Part shown: one piece after another, positions 32,817 through 42,200 of the stretch
How the letters are laid out: the number at the start of each line of letters is the position of its first letter
Numbering within the stretch: the first letter of the stretch is position 1
Source: Burkholderiaceae bacterium
Lineage (GTDB): Bacteria; Pseudomonadota; Gammaproteobacteria; Burkholderiales; Burkholderiaceae_C
DNA: 64,000 nucleotides
Assembly (NCBI GenBank): GCA_024235915.1
Contig: JACKLO010000013.1
Span: 124,001-188,000, forward strand
Direction of reading: 5' to 3'
The notes under the pieces: model-generated
Database searches by the model: none
Seen by the model: the letters and a program-made list of their open reading frames with translations, nothing else
What the model was told of the DNA's origin: nothing
Made by a program: the position numbers and the translations under genes

Positions 32817-34138
32817 CAAGGCGCTGGGGCCGGGGCTGCTTCGTAAGCCACCGTGCCGGCCACCAGCGTGGCACGCACGCGGCCCGGCAATTCGAAGCCA
32901 CTGTGCTCGAAGGCGAAGGGCGTGTGCGTGCCCTGGCTCTTCAGCAGTTCCGGCTTCACCGGCCAGCGCGCCTCGGGATCGAACACGCAGATGTCGGCCA
33001 CGCCGCCGTCCACCAGGCGCCCGGCGCTGGCGGCCAGCGAGCCCAGGGCCTTGCCCAGCACCTGCACCGGCCCCTGGGTGATGACGGCCAGCGCGCGCTG
33101 CAGCCCCACGCCGCTGGCGTCGCCCCAGTGCAGCGCGAGGCCCAGCAGCAGTTCGAGCCCGGTGGCCCCGGGCACAGCCTCGGCGAACGGCAGTGTCTTC
33201 TCGTCGGCGCTCACCGGCATGTGGTCCGACACGAGCGCATCGATCGTGCCGTCGGCCAACGCAGCGCGCAGCGCGTCGCGGTCGCGCGCACTGCGCAGCG
33301 GCGGCACCAGGCGCATCGCCGGGTTGAAGTAGCCGATGTCGACGTCGGTGAGGTGCAGCGAATGGATGCTCACGTCGGCCGTCACTGGCAGGCCTTCGGC
33401 CTTGGCCGCGCGCAGCATTGCCACGCCGGCGGCGCTGGACAGGCGGCACAGGTGCACACGTGCCCCGGTGGCGCGCACGCCTTCGAAGAGGGTGGCCAGC
33501 GCCACCGTTTCCGCCGCCACCGGCACACCGGACAGCCCCAGGCGTGTGGCCACCGGGCCGCTGGCGGCCACGCCCTTGCCCAGCCAGCGGTCCTGCGGGC
33601 GCAGCCAGACGGTGTAGCCGAAGGTGCTGGCGTACTGCAGCGCGCGCCAGAGCACCTGGGTGTCAGTGATCGGCACCTCAGCCTGCGAGAAGCCGATGCA
33701 ACCGGCCTCGGTGAGCTCGGCCATCTCGGTCAGCGCCTCGCCGGACAAGCCACGCGTCAGTGCGCCGAGCGGGAACAGGCGGCAGCGGCTGAGCTTGCGG
33801 GCGCGGAACTTCAGCATCTCCACCAGGCCCGGTTCATCGAGCACCGAGTCGGTGTCGGGCGGGCAGACGAGGCTGGTCACGCCACCGGCGGCTGCAGCCG
33901 CAAGTTCGCTTTCCAGCAGGCCTTCGTGCTCGTGGCCCGGCTCGCGCAGCCGCGCAGCCAGGTCCACCAGGCCCGGCGCGACGATGCAGCCGCGGGCGTC
34001 GATGCGCCGGTCGGCCGCGAAATCGGGGCTCACAGCGCCGATGGCGACGATGCGGCCGGAAGCGATGGCGATGTCGGCGGTCTCGTCGCGGCCCGAGGCC
34101 GGGTCCACCACCCGGCCGCCTTCGATGACGATGTTCAT
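32816..34138 (-). CDS. pyrC: Dihydroorotase-like protein lacking the metal site (PyrC')
   Basis: A 440-residue amidohydrolase-fold protein aligned with class I dihydroorotase throughout (APGLVDL, LREPGHEHEG, LTEAGCIGFS, LVSDHMPVSADEKTLPF). The zinc-binding HxH that should follow VDL is A61-A62-R63, and the histidines around the SDHMP loop are only partly kept, so catalysis is not expected. In Pseudomonas an inactive PyrC' is required to assemble the PyrB dodecamer; the pyrR-pyrB-pyrC' order here argues for the same role. A catalytic dihydroorotase must be encoded elsewhere. Confidence 0.88.
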   Translation of the reverse strand: MNIVIEGGRVVDPASGRDETADIAIASGRIVAIGAVSPDFAADRRIDARGCIVAPGLVDLAARLREPGHEHEGLLESELAAAAAGGVTSLVCPPDTDSVLDEPGLVEMLKFRARKLSRCRLFPLGALTRGLSGEALTEMAELTEAGCIGFSQAEVPITDTQVLWRALQYASTFGYTVWLRPQDRWLGKGVAASGPVATRLGLSGVPVAAETVALATLFEGVRATGARVHLCRLSSAAGVAMLRAAKAEGLPVTADVSIHSLHLTDVDIGYFNPAMRLVPPLRSARDRDALRAALADGTIDALVSDHMPVSADEKTLPFAEAVPGATGLELLLGLALHWGDASGVGLQRALAVITQGPVQVLGKALGSLAASAGRLVDGGVADICVFDPEARWPVKPELLKSQGTHTPFAFEHSGFELPGRVRATLVAGTVAYEAAPAPAP

Positions 34139-34208
34139 TCAGCCCCCTCAGCACTGCCCGCGGCTCCAACGTGAGGGAGCCAACGGCTTGGGCGCGGCAA
34201 GGCGCCGC

Positions 34209-35174
34209 TCATGTGGCTTCATTCCCGGCGATGATCGACATCACCGCCATGCGCACCGCGATGCCGAAAGTCACCTGCGGCAGGATCACGCTGTGCGCGC
34301 CGTCGGCCACCTCCGAGGCGATCTCGACGCCGCGGTTGATCGGCCCCGGGTGCATGACGATGCAGTCGGGTTTGGCCAGCGCCAGCTTCTCCGGCGTGAG
34401 GCCGAAACTCTTGAAGAACTCGCCGGCGCTGGGCAGCATGGCACCGCTCATGCGCTCGTTCTGCAGCCGCAGCATGATGATGACGTCGGCGTCGCGGATG
34501 CCCTCGGCCATGTCGTGGCAGACACGCACGCCCATCTCACGCAGGTCACCCGGCACCAGGGTCTTGGGGCCGACGGCGCGGATCTCCGGCACGCCCAGCG
34601 TGGCCAGTGCATGGATGTCGCTGCGCGCCACGCGCGAATGCACGATGTCGCCAACGATGGCCACCGTCAGGCCGGTGAAGTCCTGCTTGAAGTGACGGAT
34701 CGTGTACATGTCCAGCAGCCCCTGCGTGGGGTGGGCATGGCGGCCGTCACCGGCGTTGACCACGTGCACGTGCGGCGCACAGTGCTGGGCGATCAGGTAG
34801 GGCGCGCCGCTTTCGCTGTGGCGCACGACGAACAGGTCGGCCTGCATCGCCGACAGGTTGGCGATGGTGTCGAGCAGGCTCTCGCCCTTGGCCGTGCTGC
34901 TGCGCGCGATGTCGAGGTTGATGACGTCGGCACTCAGCCGCTTGGCCGCGATCTCGAAGGTGGTGCGCGTGCGTGTGCTGTTCTCGAAGAACAGGTTGAA
35001 CACGCTCTTGCCGCGCAGCAGCGGCACCTTCTTCACATCGCGCTCGTTGACGCTGAGAAAACTGCCGGCAGTGTCCAGGATCTGCGTCAGCACCGCCTTC
35101 GGCAGGCCTTCGATGGACAGCAGGTGGATGAGCTCGCCGTGGCTGTTGAGCTGGGGGGTGCGCTTGCTCAGCAT
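34209..35174 (-). CDS. pyrB: Aspartate carbamoyltransferase catalytic subunit
   Basis: A 321-residue enzyme joining carbamoyl phosphate and aspartate to carbamoyl-aspartate in UMP synthesis. The carbamoyl-phosphate loop FFENSTRTRTTFE (about residues 58-70) and the aspartate-side HPGPINRGVEI and LRLQNERM motifs are present. The start ATG overlaps the pyrR stop (TGATG). No pyrI regulatory gene is adjacent, as expected for the class of enzyme that pairs with PyrC'. Confidence 0.96.
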   Translation of the reverse strand: MLSKRTPQLNSHGELIHLLSIEGLPKAVLTQILDTAGSFLSVNERDVKKVPLLRGKSVFNLFFENSTRTRTTFEIAAKRLSADVINLDIARSSTAKGESLLDTIANLSAMQADLFVVRHSESGAPYLIAQHCAPHVHVVNAGDGRHAHPTQGLLDMYTIRHFKQDFTGLTVAIVGDIVHSRVARSDIHALATLGVPEIRAVGPKTLVPGDLREMGVRVCHDMAEGIRDADVIIMLRLQNERMSGAMLPSAGEFFKSFGLTPEKLALAKPDCIVMHPGPINRGVEIASEVADGAHSVILPQVTFGIAVRMAVMSIIAGNEAT

Positions 35175-35671
35175 CAGCGGCGCTCCTCGGTGTCGAAGCT
35201 GAACCGGCCGGCGTCGTCGCGCGCCAGGCGCAGCCGCTGCGCCGGCGCCAGCGTGACGCGGGCGGCGGCAAACGCGGCCTCGATCGGCAGCTCGCGCCCG
35301 CCGCGGTCCACCAGCACCGCCAGCCGCACCCGCGCCGGCCGGCCGTAGTCGTACAGCTCGTTGAGCACGGCCCGGATGGTGCGCCCGGTGTAGAGCACGT
35401 CGTCCACCAGCAGGAGGTCCGCGCCATCCACGGCAAACGGCAGCGCCGTGGCGTCGGCACCGGCGGCCAGGCCGCGCTCGCCGAAGTCATCGCGGTGCAG
35501 ACGGCTGGACACCGTGCCCACCGCGTCCAGGCCCAGTTGCGCCTGCAGCCGTTGCACCAGCCAGGCACCGCCCGACCAGACGCCGACGAGCTTCGTCTCC
35601 GGCGTCATCAGGCCACGCACGCCGTCGCGCAGCTGGGCCACCAGCGCCTCGGCGTCGAGCGAAAGGTTCAT
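35174..35671 (-). CDS. pyrR: PyrR bifunctional regulator / uracil phosphoribosyltransferase
   Basis: A 165-residue PRTase-fold protein with the PRPP loop LLLVDDVLYTGRTIRAVLNEL and the PyrR pattern RLHRDDF and LAVLVDRGGRELPIEA. In Bacillus PyrR controls pyr attenuation. In betaproteobacteria the regulatory mechanism is unsettled, and I found no attenuator-like hairpin here. ATG 35671 overlaps the ruvX stop (ATGA); the longer frame to 35902 lies within ruvX. Confidence 0.93.
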   Translation of the reverse strand: MNLSLDAEALVAQLRDGVRGLMTPETKLVGVWSGGAWLVQRLQAQLGLDAVGTVSSRLHRDDFGERGLAAGADATALPFAVDGADLLLVDDVLYTGRTIRAVLNELYDYGRPARVRLAVLVDRGGRELPIEAAFAAARVTLAPAQRLRLARDDAGRFSFDTEERR

Positions 35672-36081
35672 CGGGACTCCCCCAGGAACTGTTCGAGGAT
35701 CAGGGCCGCCGCCGCCGCGTCCAGGTCGCGGGCACCGGCTTCGGCGGCGGCGGTGGTGGTCCAGCGTTCGTCCACCTCGTGCACCGGCAGCCGGAAGCGG
35801 CCGTGCAGCTGGCGGGCGAAGCGCTGCGCGCGGGCCGTATTGTCGTGCGGCGCGCCATCGGGGTGGCGCGGTACGCCGACCACCAGGGCATCGGGCTGCC
35901 ACTCGGCCACCAGCTTGGCGATGGCGGCGAAACGCGCGTCTCCCTCGACCGTCAGCGTCTTCAGCGGCTGGGCGGTGCCGGTGAACGTGTTGCCGGTGGC
36001 CACACCCACCCGGCGCAGGCTGAAATCAAAGGCCAGAAAGGATTGCGGGGGCTGGGCAGCGATGCGGCCGCCCTCAGGCAT
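35668..36081 (-). CDS. ruvX: Putative pre-16S rRNA nuclease YqgF/RuvX
   Basis: A 137-residue RNase H-fold protein. FLAFDFSLRRVGVATGN provides the first catalytic aspartate, LVVGVPRHPDGAPHDNT the conserved loop, and VDERWTTTAAA the second acidic residue. It acts in 16S rRNA 5'-end processing. Length is typical. It overlaps algH by 8 nt and pyrR by 4 nt. Confidence 0.93.
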   Translation of the reverse strand: MPEGGRIAAQPPQSFLAFDFSLRRVGVATGNTFTGTAQPLKTLTVEGDARFAAIAKLVAEWQPDALVVGVPRHPDGAPHDNTARAQRFARQLHGRFRLPVHEVDERWTTTAAAEAGARDLDAAAAALILEQFLGESR

Positions 36082-36649
36082 GCCCCGCCTCGCCGCTAAG
36101 CATGCGGGGGTCGACGCCCAGCAGCCCGAGCGCGCGGTCGTAACGCTGCTCGATGGGGGTGTCGAAGATCACCGCCGGGTCGGCCGGCACCGTGAGCCAG
36201 CCGTTGCGCACGATCTCGTCCTCCAGCTGGCCCGCCTCCCAGCCGCTGCAGCCCAAGGTGATCAGCAGACGTTTCGGGCCGGCCCCGTCGGCCACGGCCT
36301 CGAGCACGTCCTTGCTGGTCGTCATCGCCAGGCCGCCAGGGATATTCAAGGTGGAGCTGTAGCCGCTGTCCGCGTCGGTCGCGTGGCCCTCATGCAGCAC
36401 GAAACCACGCTCGGTCTGCACCGGGCCACCGAACAGCACCGGCTGGCGGGCGAGTTCATCGCGATCCAGCGGCAACTCGACCTTCTCGAACAGGTTCTTC
36501 AGCGTGATGTCGATCGGCTTGTTGATCACCAGGCCGAGCGCGCCCTTGTCGTTGTGTTCGCACAGGTAGACCACGCTGCCAGCGAAGTTCTCGTCGACCA
36601 TGCCGGGCATGGCGATCAGGAACTGGTTGGTGAAGTCGTTACCGGGCAT
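36074..36649 (-). CDS. algH: YqgE/AlgH family protein (DUF179)
   Basis: A 191-residue protein with the family hallmarks NQFLIAMPGMVDENFAGSVVYLCEHNDKGALGLVIN (residues 8-43), VLFGGPVQTERGFVLH and LGCSGWEAGQLEDEI. Its function is unsettled; Pseudomonas AlgH has been linked to alginate and virulence regulation. It is the first gene of algH-ruvX-pyrR-pyrB-pyrC'-plsC and is divergent from phrB across a 33-nt gap. Confidence 0.93.
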   Translation of the reverse strand: MPGNDFTNQFLIAMPGMVDENFAGSVVYLCEHNDKGALGLVINKPIDITLKNLFEKVELPLDRDELARQPVLFGGPVQTERGFVLHEGHATDADSGYSSTLNIPGGLAMTTSKDVLEAVADGAGPKRLLITLGCSGWEAGQLEDEIVRNGWLTVPADPAVIFDTPIEQRYDRALGLLGVDPRMLSGEAGHA

Positions 36650-36655
36650 GCAGAG

Positions 36656-36661
36656 ATTCTA
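36656..36661 (-). promoter_or_regulatory. -10-like hexamer 6 nt before algH
   Basis: Minus-strand TAGAAT, then CTCTGC, then ATG. A transcription start at usual distance would coincide with the start codon. The 33-nt gap to phrB leaves little room for any other promoter element. Confidence 0.4.
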
Positions 36662-36682
36662 GGGCGCGGGCACACTTCCACC

Positions 36683-38155
36683 GTGGAAAAGCCCATCGAC
36701 CGCGCCCTCGTCTGGCTGCGCCGCGACTTGCGCGCCGACGATCACGCCGCCCTGTACCACGCGCTGCGCGCCGCGCGCCAGGTGTGGTGCGTCTTCGTCT
36801 TCGACCGCGCCATCCTCGACCCGCTGCCGCGCGCCGACCGCCGGGTCGAGTTCATCCGCGACAGCCTGGTGGGTGTGGACGCCGAACTGCGCGCCCTTGC
36901 CGCCTCGCACGGCGTGGACGGCGCGGGCCTGATCGTGCGCCACGGCCAGGCCGTGGAAGAGATCGTGGCGCTGGCACAGGCGCTGCATGTCCAGGCCGTC
37001 TATGCCAACCACGACGACGAGCCCGATGCCCTGGCCCGCGACGCAGCGGCCCGCGGCGCACTAGCTGAAGCCGGCGTGGTGCTGCACACCAGCAAGGACC
37101 ACGTTGTCTTCGAACGCGACGAGGTGCTGACGCAGGCCGGTGGCGCCTTTTCCGTCTTCACGCCCTACAAGAACGCATGGCTGAAGAAGCTGGCGCCGTT
37201 CTACCTGAAGGCCTATCCGGTGGCGCGACACGCCGGCGCACTGGCGGCGCTGCCGGCGGGCGAGCCCGGCGTGCCGACGCTGGAGGCGCTGCGGTTCGAA
37301 CGGACCAACCTTCATCAGCTGAAGCTGCCCTCTGGCCCGGCGGGCGCGCAGGAACTGCTGGACGACTTCCTCGGCCGCATCGACCACTACCACGAGGCGC
37401 GCGACTTTCCCGCCATCAAGGGCCCCAGCTACCTCAGCACGCACCTGCGCTTCGGCACGGTCTCCATCCGGCAGCTGGCGCGCGAGGCACACCAGCGCAT
37501 GCTGGCTGGCGAGCGCGGGGCCGAGGTCTGGCTGTCGGAATTGGTCTGGCGGGATTTCTACCATCAGGTGTTGCACCACCACCCGCACGTGGTGGGTCAC
37601 AGCTTCAAGCCGGAATACGACCGCATCCGCTGGGCCCACGGCAAGACGGCAGACGAGCATTTCGCCGCCTGGTGCGCCGGGCGCACCGGCTACCCGCTGG
37701 TGGACGCCGCGATGGCCCAGATCAACCAGACCGGCTACATGCACAACCGCCTGCGCATGGTGGTGGCCAGTTTCCTGACCAAGGACCTGGGCATCGACTG
37801 GCGGCGCGGCGAGGCCTACTTCGCATTGCATCTCAACGATTTCGACCTGGCGGCCAACAACGGCGGCTGGCAGTGGGCCGCGAGCAGCGGCTGCGACGCG
37901 CAGCCCTACTTCCGCATCTTCAACCCGGTGAGCCAGAGCCAGAAGTTCGACCCCGATGGCCGGTTCATCCGCCGTTACCTGCCGCAGTTGGCGCAGCTGC
38001 CCGACAAGCTGATCCACGCGCCGTGGCTGGCACGGCCCGTGGACCTGGCCGCCGCAGCGGTGCGACTGGGCGTGGATTACCCGGAGCCCATCGTGGACCA
38101 TGCCGAAGCTCGGGCGCAGACGCTGCAGCGCTACGCCATCGTCAAGGGCAGCTGA
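36683..38155 (+). CDS. phrB: Deoxyribodipyrimidine photolyase (class I)
   Basis: A 490-residue photolyase/cryptochrome-family flavoprotein that repairs cyclobutane pyrimidine dimers with light. The N-terminal antenna domain begins RALVWLRRDLRADDHAAL. The FAD domain carries LSELVWRDFYHQVL, GYPLVDAAMAQINQTGYMHNRLRMVVASFLTKDL and the DNA/FAD segment NNGGWQWAASSGCDAQPYFRIFNP. I take GTG 36683 as the start; longer frames run through the divergent pyr genes. It ends directly against the stop of the convergent DUF2157-like gene. Confidence 0.95.
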   Translation: MEKPIDRALVWLRRDLRADDHAALYHALRAARQVWCVFVFDRAILDPLPRADRRVEFIRDSLVGVDAELRALAASHGVDGAGLIVRHGQAVEEIVALAQALHVQAVYANHDDEPDALARDAAARGALAEAGVVLHTSKDHVVFERDEVLTQAGGAFSVFTPYKNAWLKKLAPFYLKAYPVARHAGALAALPAGEPGVPTLEALRFERTNLHQLKLPSGPAGAQELLDDFLGRIDHYHEARDFPAIKGPSYLSTHLRFGTVSIRQLAREAHQRMLAGERGAEVWLSELVWRDFYHQVLHHHPHVVGHSFKPEYDRIRWAHGKTADEHFAAWCAGRTGYPLVDAAMAQINQTGYMHNRLRMVVASFLTKDLGIDWRRGEAYFALHLNDFDLAANNGGWQWAASSGCDAQPYFRIFNPVSQSQKFDPDGRFIRRYLPQLAQLPDKLIHAPWLARPVDLAAAAVRLGVDYPEPIVDHAEARAQTLQRYAIVKGS

Positions 38156-39190
38156 TCAGCCGCGCGATGCCAGCAGTTCGCGAAGGGCGCTGGGCAGCGG
38201 CGCCCGCAGCCGAACGGTCAGGCGCTGCTCGTGCCGCTGCCACCACAGGCCAGCGCCGATCACGGCCAGCCCGAGCAGCGTGAGCGCGAAGGGGAAGATC
38301 AGGCTGTCCTTGAACAGACCGTGGGCCAAATAGCCCAGGTAGCCCGCGACGCCCAGGCCACCGAACACCGCGAACACCCGCCGCGAGAGCACGGCGCCGA
38401 CGGCGATCATGGCCAGGTTGATACCGCAGTAGGCCAGCTTCGACCATTCGCTGTCTGAGCGCATCAGCGACAGGCCACCCCAGAACGCCAGCACGCCAGC
38501 CAGGTAGAGCCAGAAGGCGAAGTCCGGGCCACGGCGGCTTCGAAGGTCGACCCAGAAGGCCAGGCCGATCAGCGCCAGGCCGGCATACAGGGACACGAGC
38601 TTGCGAAGTGTCCAGTCCACATCGGGCTGACCGGCCAGCAGCGGCGCCAGGTCCATCGTCAGGTACCACAGGGTCACTGCCACCGGCATCACGGTGAACG
38701 GCAGCCGCCAACGCCAGAGCACCGCCGCGCCCGCTGCCAGCGTGGCCAGTTCCATCATCAGCCATCTGCCGTCGATGTGCCGGTGGTAGTCACGGGCCGT
38801 CTCGCCGTCGGCCCACCAGCCCAGCGCGTTCTGCAGGCCATAGACCGCCAGCGGCACCAGCGCGACGGCCAAGGCCGCCAGCAGGCCAGCGGGGACCGGT
38901 TGCCGCTGCACCCGCAGCAGGTGGTCGGTGGCCGCCAGCGCCGCCACGGCATACAGCGTGGCGATGACGACGAGGCCGACACCGCCGAACCGCTCCCAAC
39001 CCAGCGTCATGAAGAGCGACATCGCGCCGATCGCGATCAGGCCACCCAGGTAGTAGAGGATGTGGGCGGCACGGAACCCCGGGCGGTCCTGCTGCTGCGC
39101 CTGGAGGAAGGTCCACAGCGGACCAGCCTGCCCGGGGGCGATCAGCCCCTGGTCTTCGGCCGCGTCGAGGTCGTTGCGTTGAATCCGCAT
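38156..39190 (-). CDS. DUF2157-like polytopic membrane protein
   Basis: A 344-residue protein with about ten hydrophobic helices after a short cytoplasmic N-terminus (AAEDQGLIAPGQAGPLWTFL), resembling the DUF2157 layout of a small soluble head followed by membrane segments. Function is unknown. It has no catalytic motif I recognise. It lies between convergent phrB and chpA; its start is about 30 nt from the chpA stop, so it could be read through from the chp operon. Confidence 0.65.
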   Translation of the reverse strand: MRIQRNDLDAAEDQGLIAPGQAGPLWTFLQAQQQDRPGFRAAHILYYLGGLIAIGAMSLFMTLGWERFGGVGLVVIATLYAVAALAATDHLLRVQRQPVPAGLLAALAVALVPLAVYGLQNALGWWADGETARDYHRHIDGRWLMMELATLAAGAAVLWRWRLPFTVMPVAVTLWYLTMDLAPLLAGQPDVDWTLRKLVSLYAGLALIGLAFWVDLRSRRGPDFAFWLYLAGVLAFWGGLSLMRSDSEWSKLAYCGINLAMIAVGAVLSRRVFAVFGGLGVAGYLGYLAHGLFKDSLIFPFALTLLGLAVIGAGLWWQRHEQRLTVRLRAPLPSALRELLASRG

Positions 39191-39221
39191 GGGCTGAACG
39201 CGGCGCGCGGCGGCGCGCCGG

Positions 39222-42200
39222 TCAGAGCGCGATGTCCGCCTGCACGTGGCGCGCCACCAGGGCCAACAGCTCGTCCTCGGCGTACGGTTTGCCCAGGTAG
39301 TGGTCCACGCCCAGTTCGGCCGCGTAGTCGCGGTGCTTCTGCGCGATGCGCGACGTGATCATGATCACCGGCAATCCTGCGAGCCGCGGGTCGGCGCGCA
39401 CGTTGCGCACGAGGTCGAACCCGTCCATGCGCGGCATCTCGATGTCCGACAGCAGGATCGCCGGCCGCTCCTCGGCCAGGCGCTCCAGCGCGTCCATCCC
39501 GTCCTTGGCCAGCACCACACGATAGCCTTCACGCACCAGCAGACGCTGCGTGACGCGGCGCACCGTCAGCGAATCGTCGACCACCATCACCAGGGGCGAC
39601 AAGGCCACCGCCGGCAATGGCTGGGCCGGCAATGCGGCTTCCAACTCGGGCTGCGCCTGCATGCGCTGGCGCGCATCGTCACCATACACGGCAGCCAGCG
39701 CCACCGGGTTGTAGATGGTGGCCACGGCACCCGATGGCAGCAGCGTGACGCCAGCCAGCCCTGGCAGGCGCGACAGCTGCGGGCCGACGTTCTTGACCAC
39801 CACTTCCTGGTTGCCGACCACCTCGTCGACGTGCACGGCCACACGCTGGGCGGCGGAGCGCAGCACGACCACGGTCTGTGACCGCGTGCCCCCGACACCC
39901 CGGCCTTCCGCCTGCAGCAGCGCGCCCAGCCAGTAGAAGGGCACCTCTTCGCCGTCATGCGAGAAGCGGCCGCTGGCATAGCTGGCATCCACCACGGCTG
40001 GCTTCTCACGCCGCACCACCTCCACCAGCGTGGAGGGCACGGCCACCTGGCGTTCGCCAAAGCGCAGCATCACCACCTGCGTGACGGCCGTGGTCAGCGG
40101 CAGCAGCAGACGGAAGGCCGTGCCCTGCCCAGGGCGGGTTTCGGTCTCGATGCGCCCGCCCATGGCGAGCACCTCGGCGCGCACCACGTCCATGCCGACA
40201 CCACGCCCGGACAGGCCCGTGACCGTGTCGGCCGTGGTGAAGCCGGGCACGAAGATCAGCTGCGCGATTTCACCGTCGGAGGGCGTGGCATCCGCCGCCA
40301 GCAGGCCGCGTTCGACCGCGCGGGCGCGAATGCGCGTCAGGTCCAGCCCGGCACCATCGTCGCGCACCTCCACGGCCACCTCGTTGCCTTCCTGCACCGT
40401 GGTGATGGTGATGATGCCGCCTTCGGGTTTGCCAGCCGCTCGCCGGTCGGCCGCGGCTTCGATGCCGTGGGCCACGCTGTTGCGCAACAGGTGTTCGAAG
40501 GGGCCGACCATGCGCTCGAGCACACCGCGGTCCACTTCGATGGAGCCGCCGACGATGTCCAGGCGCACCGTCTTGCCGGTGTCCTTGGCGGCCAATCGGA
40601 CGACGCGGTACAGCCGGTCGGCCAGGCTCTCGAACTCCACCATTCGTGTGCGCAGCAGGTCGCCCTGCAGTTCGCGGGTGAGCCGCGCCTGCATCGCCAG
40701 TTCATCTTCCGACGCCTGCAGTGTGCGCTGCAGCCCGCGCTGCACCGTGGCCACGTCGTTCACCGACTCGGCCATCATGCGCGTCAGTTCCTGGAAGCGC
40801 GTGAAACGGTCCATCTCCAGCGGGTCGAAGGAGACGGCTGCGGCCTTGGCAGCTTCCATGCGCGAGCTGATCTGCGTCTCGGCCTGCAGTTCGATGTCCC
40901 GCAGGTGGCGGCGCAGCTTCTCGAGGTTGTCGGTCAGATCCTCGAGCGAGCCCTGCAGCGTGCGCATCTCCGATTCGATGCGGGCCCGGGTGATGCTGAC
41001 CTCGCCGGCCTGGTTGACCAGCCGATCGAGCAGCGGCGCACGCACACGCACGGTCGCACCGCCTGCACTCGCCGTGGTGGCGTCGGCGGCCTCGGGCACC
41101 GGTGCCTCCGTCAACGACGCGTCGGCGAAGCGTGACCAGTCGATGGCCGCGGGCGCGACGACAGGCGCCGCGACCATGGGAGCGGGTTGATCCACGGGGG
41201 CAAGCGGGAGCTCGACATCGGCAGTCGGCATCGGTGCCGGCAGCGGCAGCGTGGCCTCGATTTCCGACAGGGCCGTCCCCGCGTCGTCAGGCGTGGCCGT
41301 CGGCGCCGCCAGCAGCGACTCCGGCACGGGCGCCTCGGCCGCCGGCGTGGGCGCAGCGGCCGGCGCACGCAGACGCTCGAACACGGTGGCCATGGCGTCG
41401 GCACGCGAGAGCAGGCGTTCCACTGCCGCCGCGTCGACACCCTCAGACCCCGCCAGCCGTTCGATCTCGGTTTCCAGCCGGTGCGCGAGTTCACCCACCC
41501 GCATGGCGCCGGCAAGACGCGCCCCACCCTTGAAGGTGTGCAGCGTCCGCATGCAGGCCGACGCGGCGCTGGCGTCACCCGGATGGCGCACCCATTCCGA
41601 CAGCCGCGCCCGCAGCTGCGGCAGCAGCTCGTCGGCTTCCTCTTCGAAGATCGGGAACAGGTCGGGGTCGATGGCGTCCTGGGCATCGACCTCGTCGGCC
41701 CAGTCGATCTCCGCCGCATCGCGGTGCGGCAAGGCCGGCGGCAGCGCGCCCGCCAACGTCAATTCGTCGTCGTCGAGCGACGGTGATTCGGTGTCGCGCT
41801 CCGGATTCGACGTGGCCACCTCGTGGTCCAGCAGACGGGCCATCAGCGGCTCGCTCACCGGCCGCAGGAATCCCGCCGCGAACTGGTGCAGCAGGCCGCG
41901 GATTTCCTCGGCCACGTCGCCGAACAGCGCCGGCTCGCCATCGCTCGCGTGGCCGATGGCGCGGCTGCGCATCAGCGCGTGCTCGAGCGCCCGCGCCAGG
42001 ACCGACAGGTCCGCAAAGCCCACGGTGGCGGAATTGCCCGCCAGCGAATGCGCCAGCGCGATCGTGGACTCGCCCACCGCGCGGTGCGGTTCCAGCGCCC
42101 ATTCGGCGATCTCGGTGCCCAGGCGACGCGATTGTTCGTCGGCTTCGTTGAGGAAGATGTTGAACAGCGGGATGGGGATGCGCAGGTCGCCGACGATCTT

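Noticed and set aside
34139..36682. PyrR-type attenuator or riboswitch in the pyr operon
   Set aside because: The genes overlap or nearly touch; the 70-nt pyrB-pyrC' gap shows no terminator/antiterminator pair.
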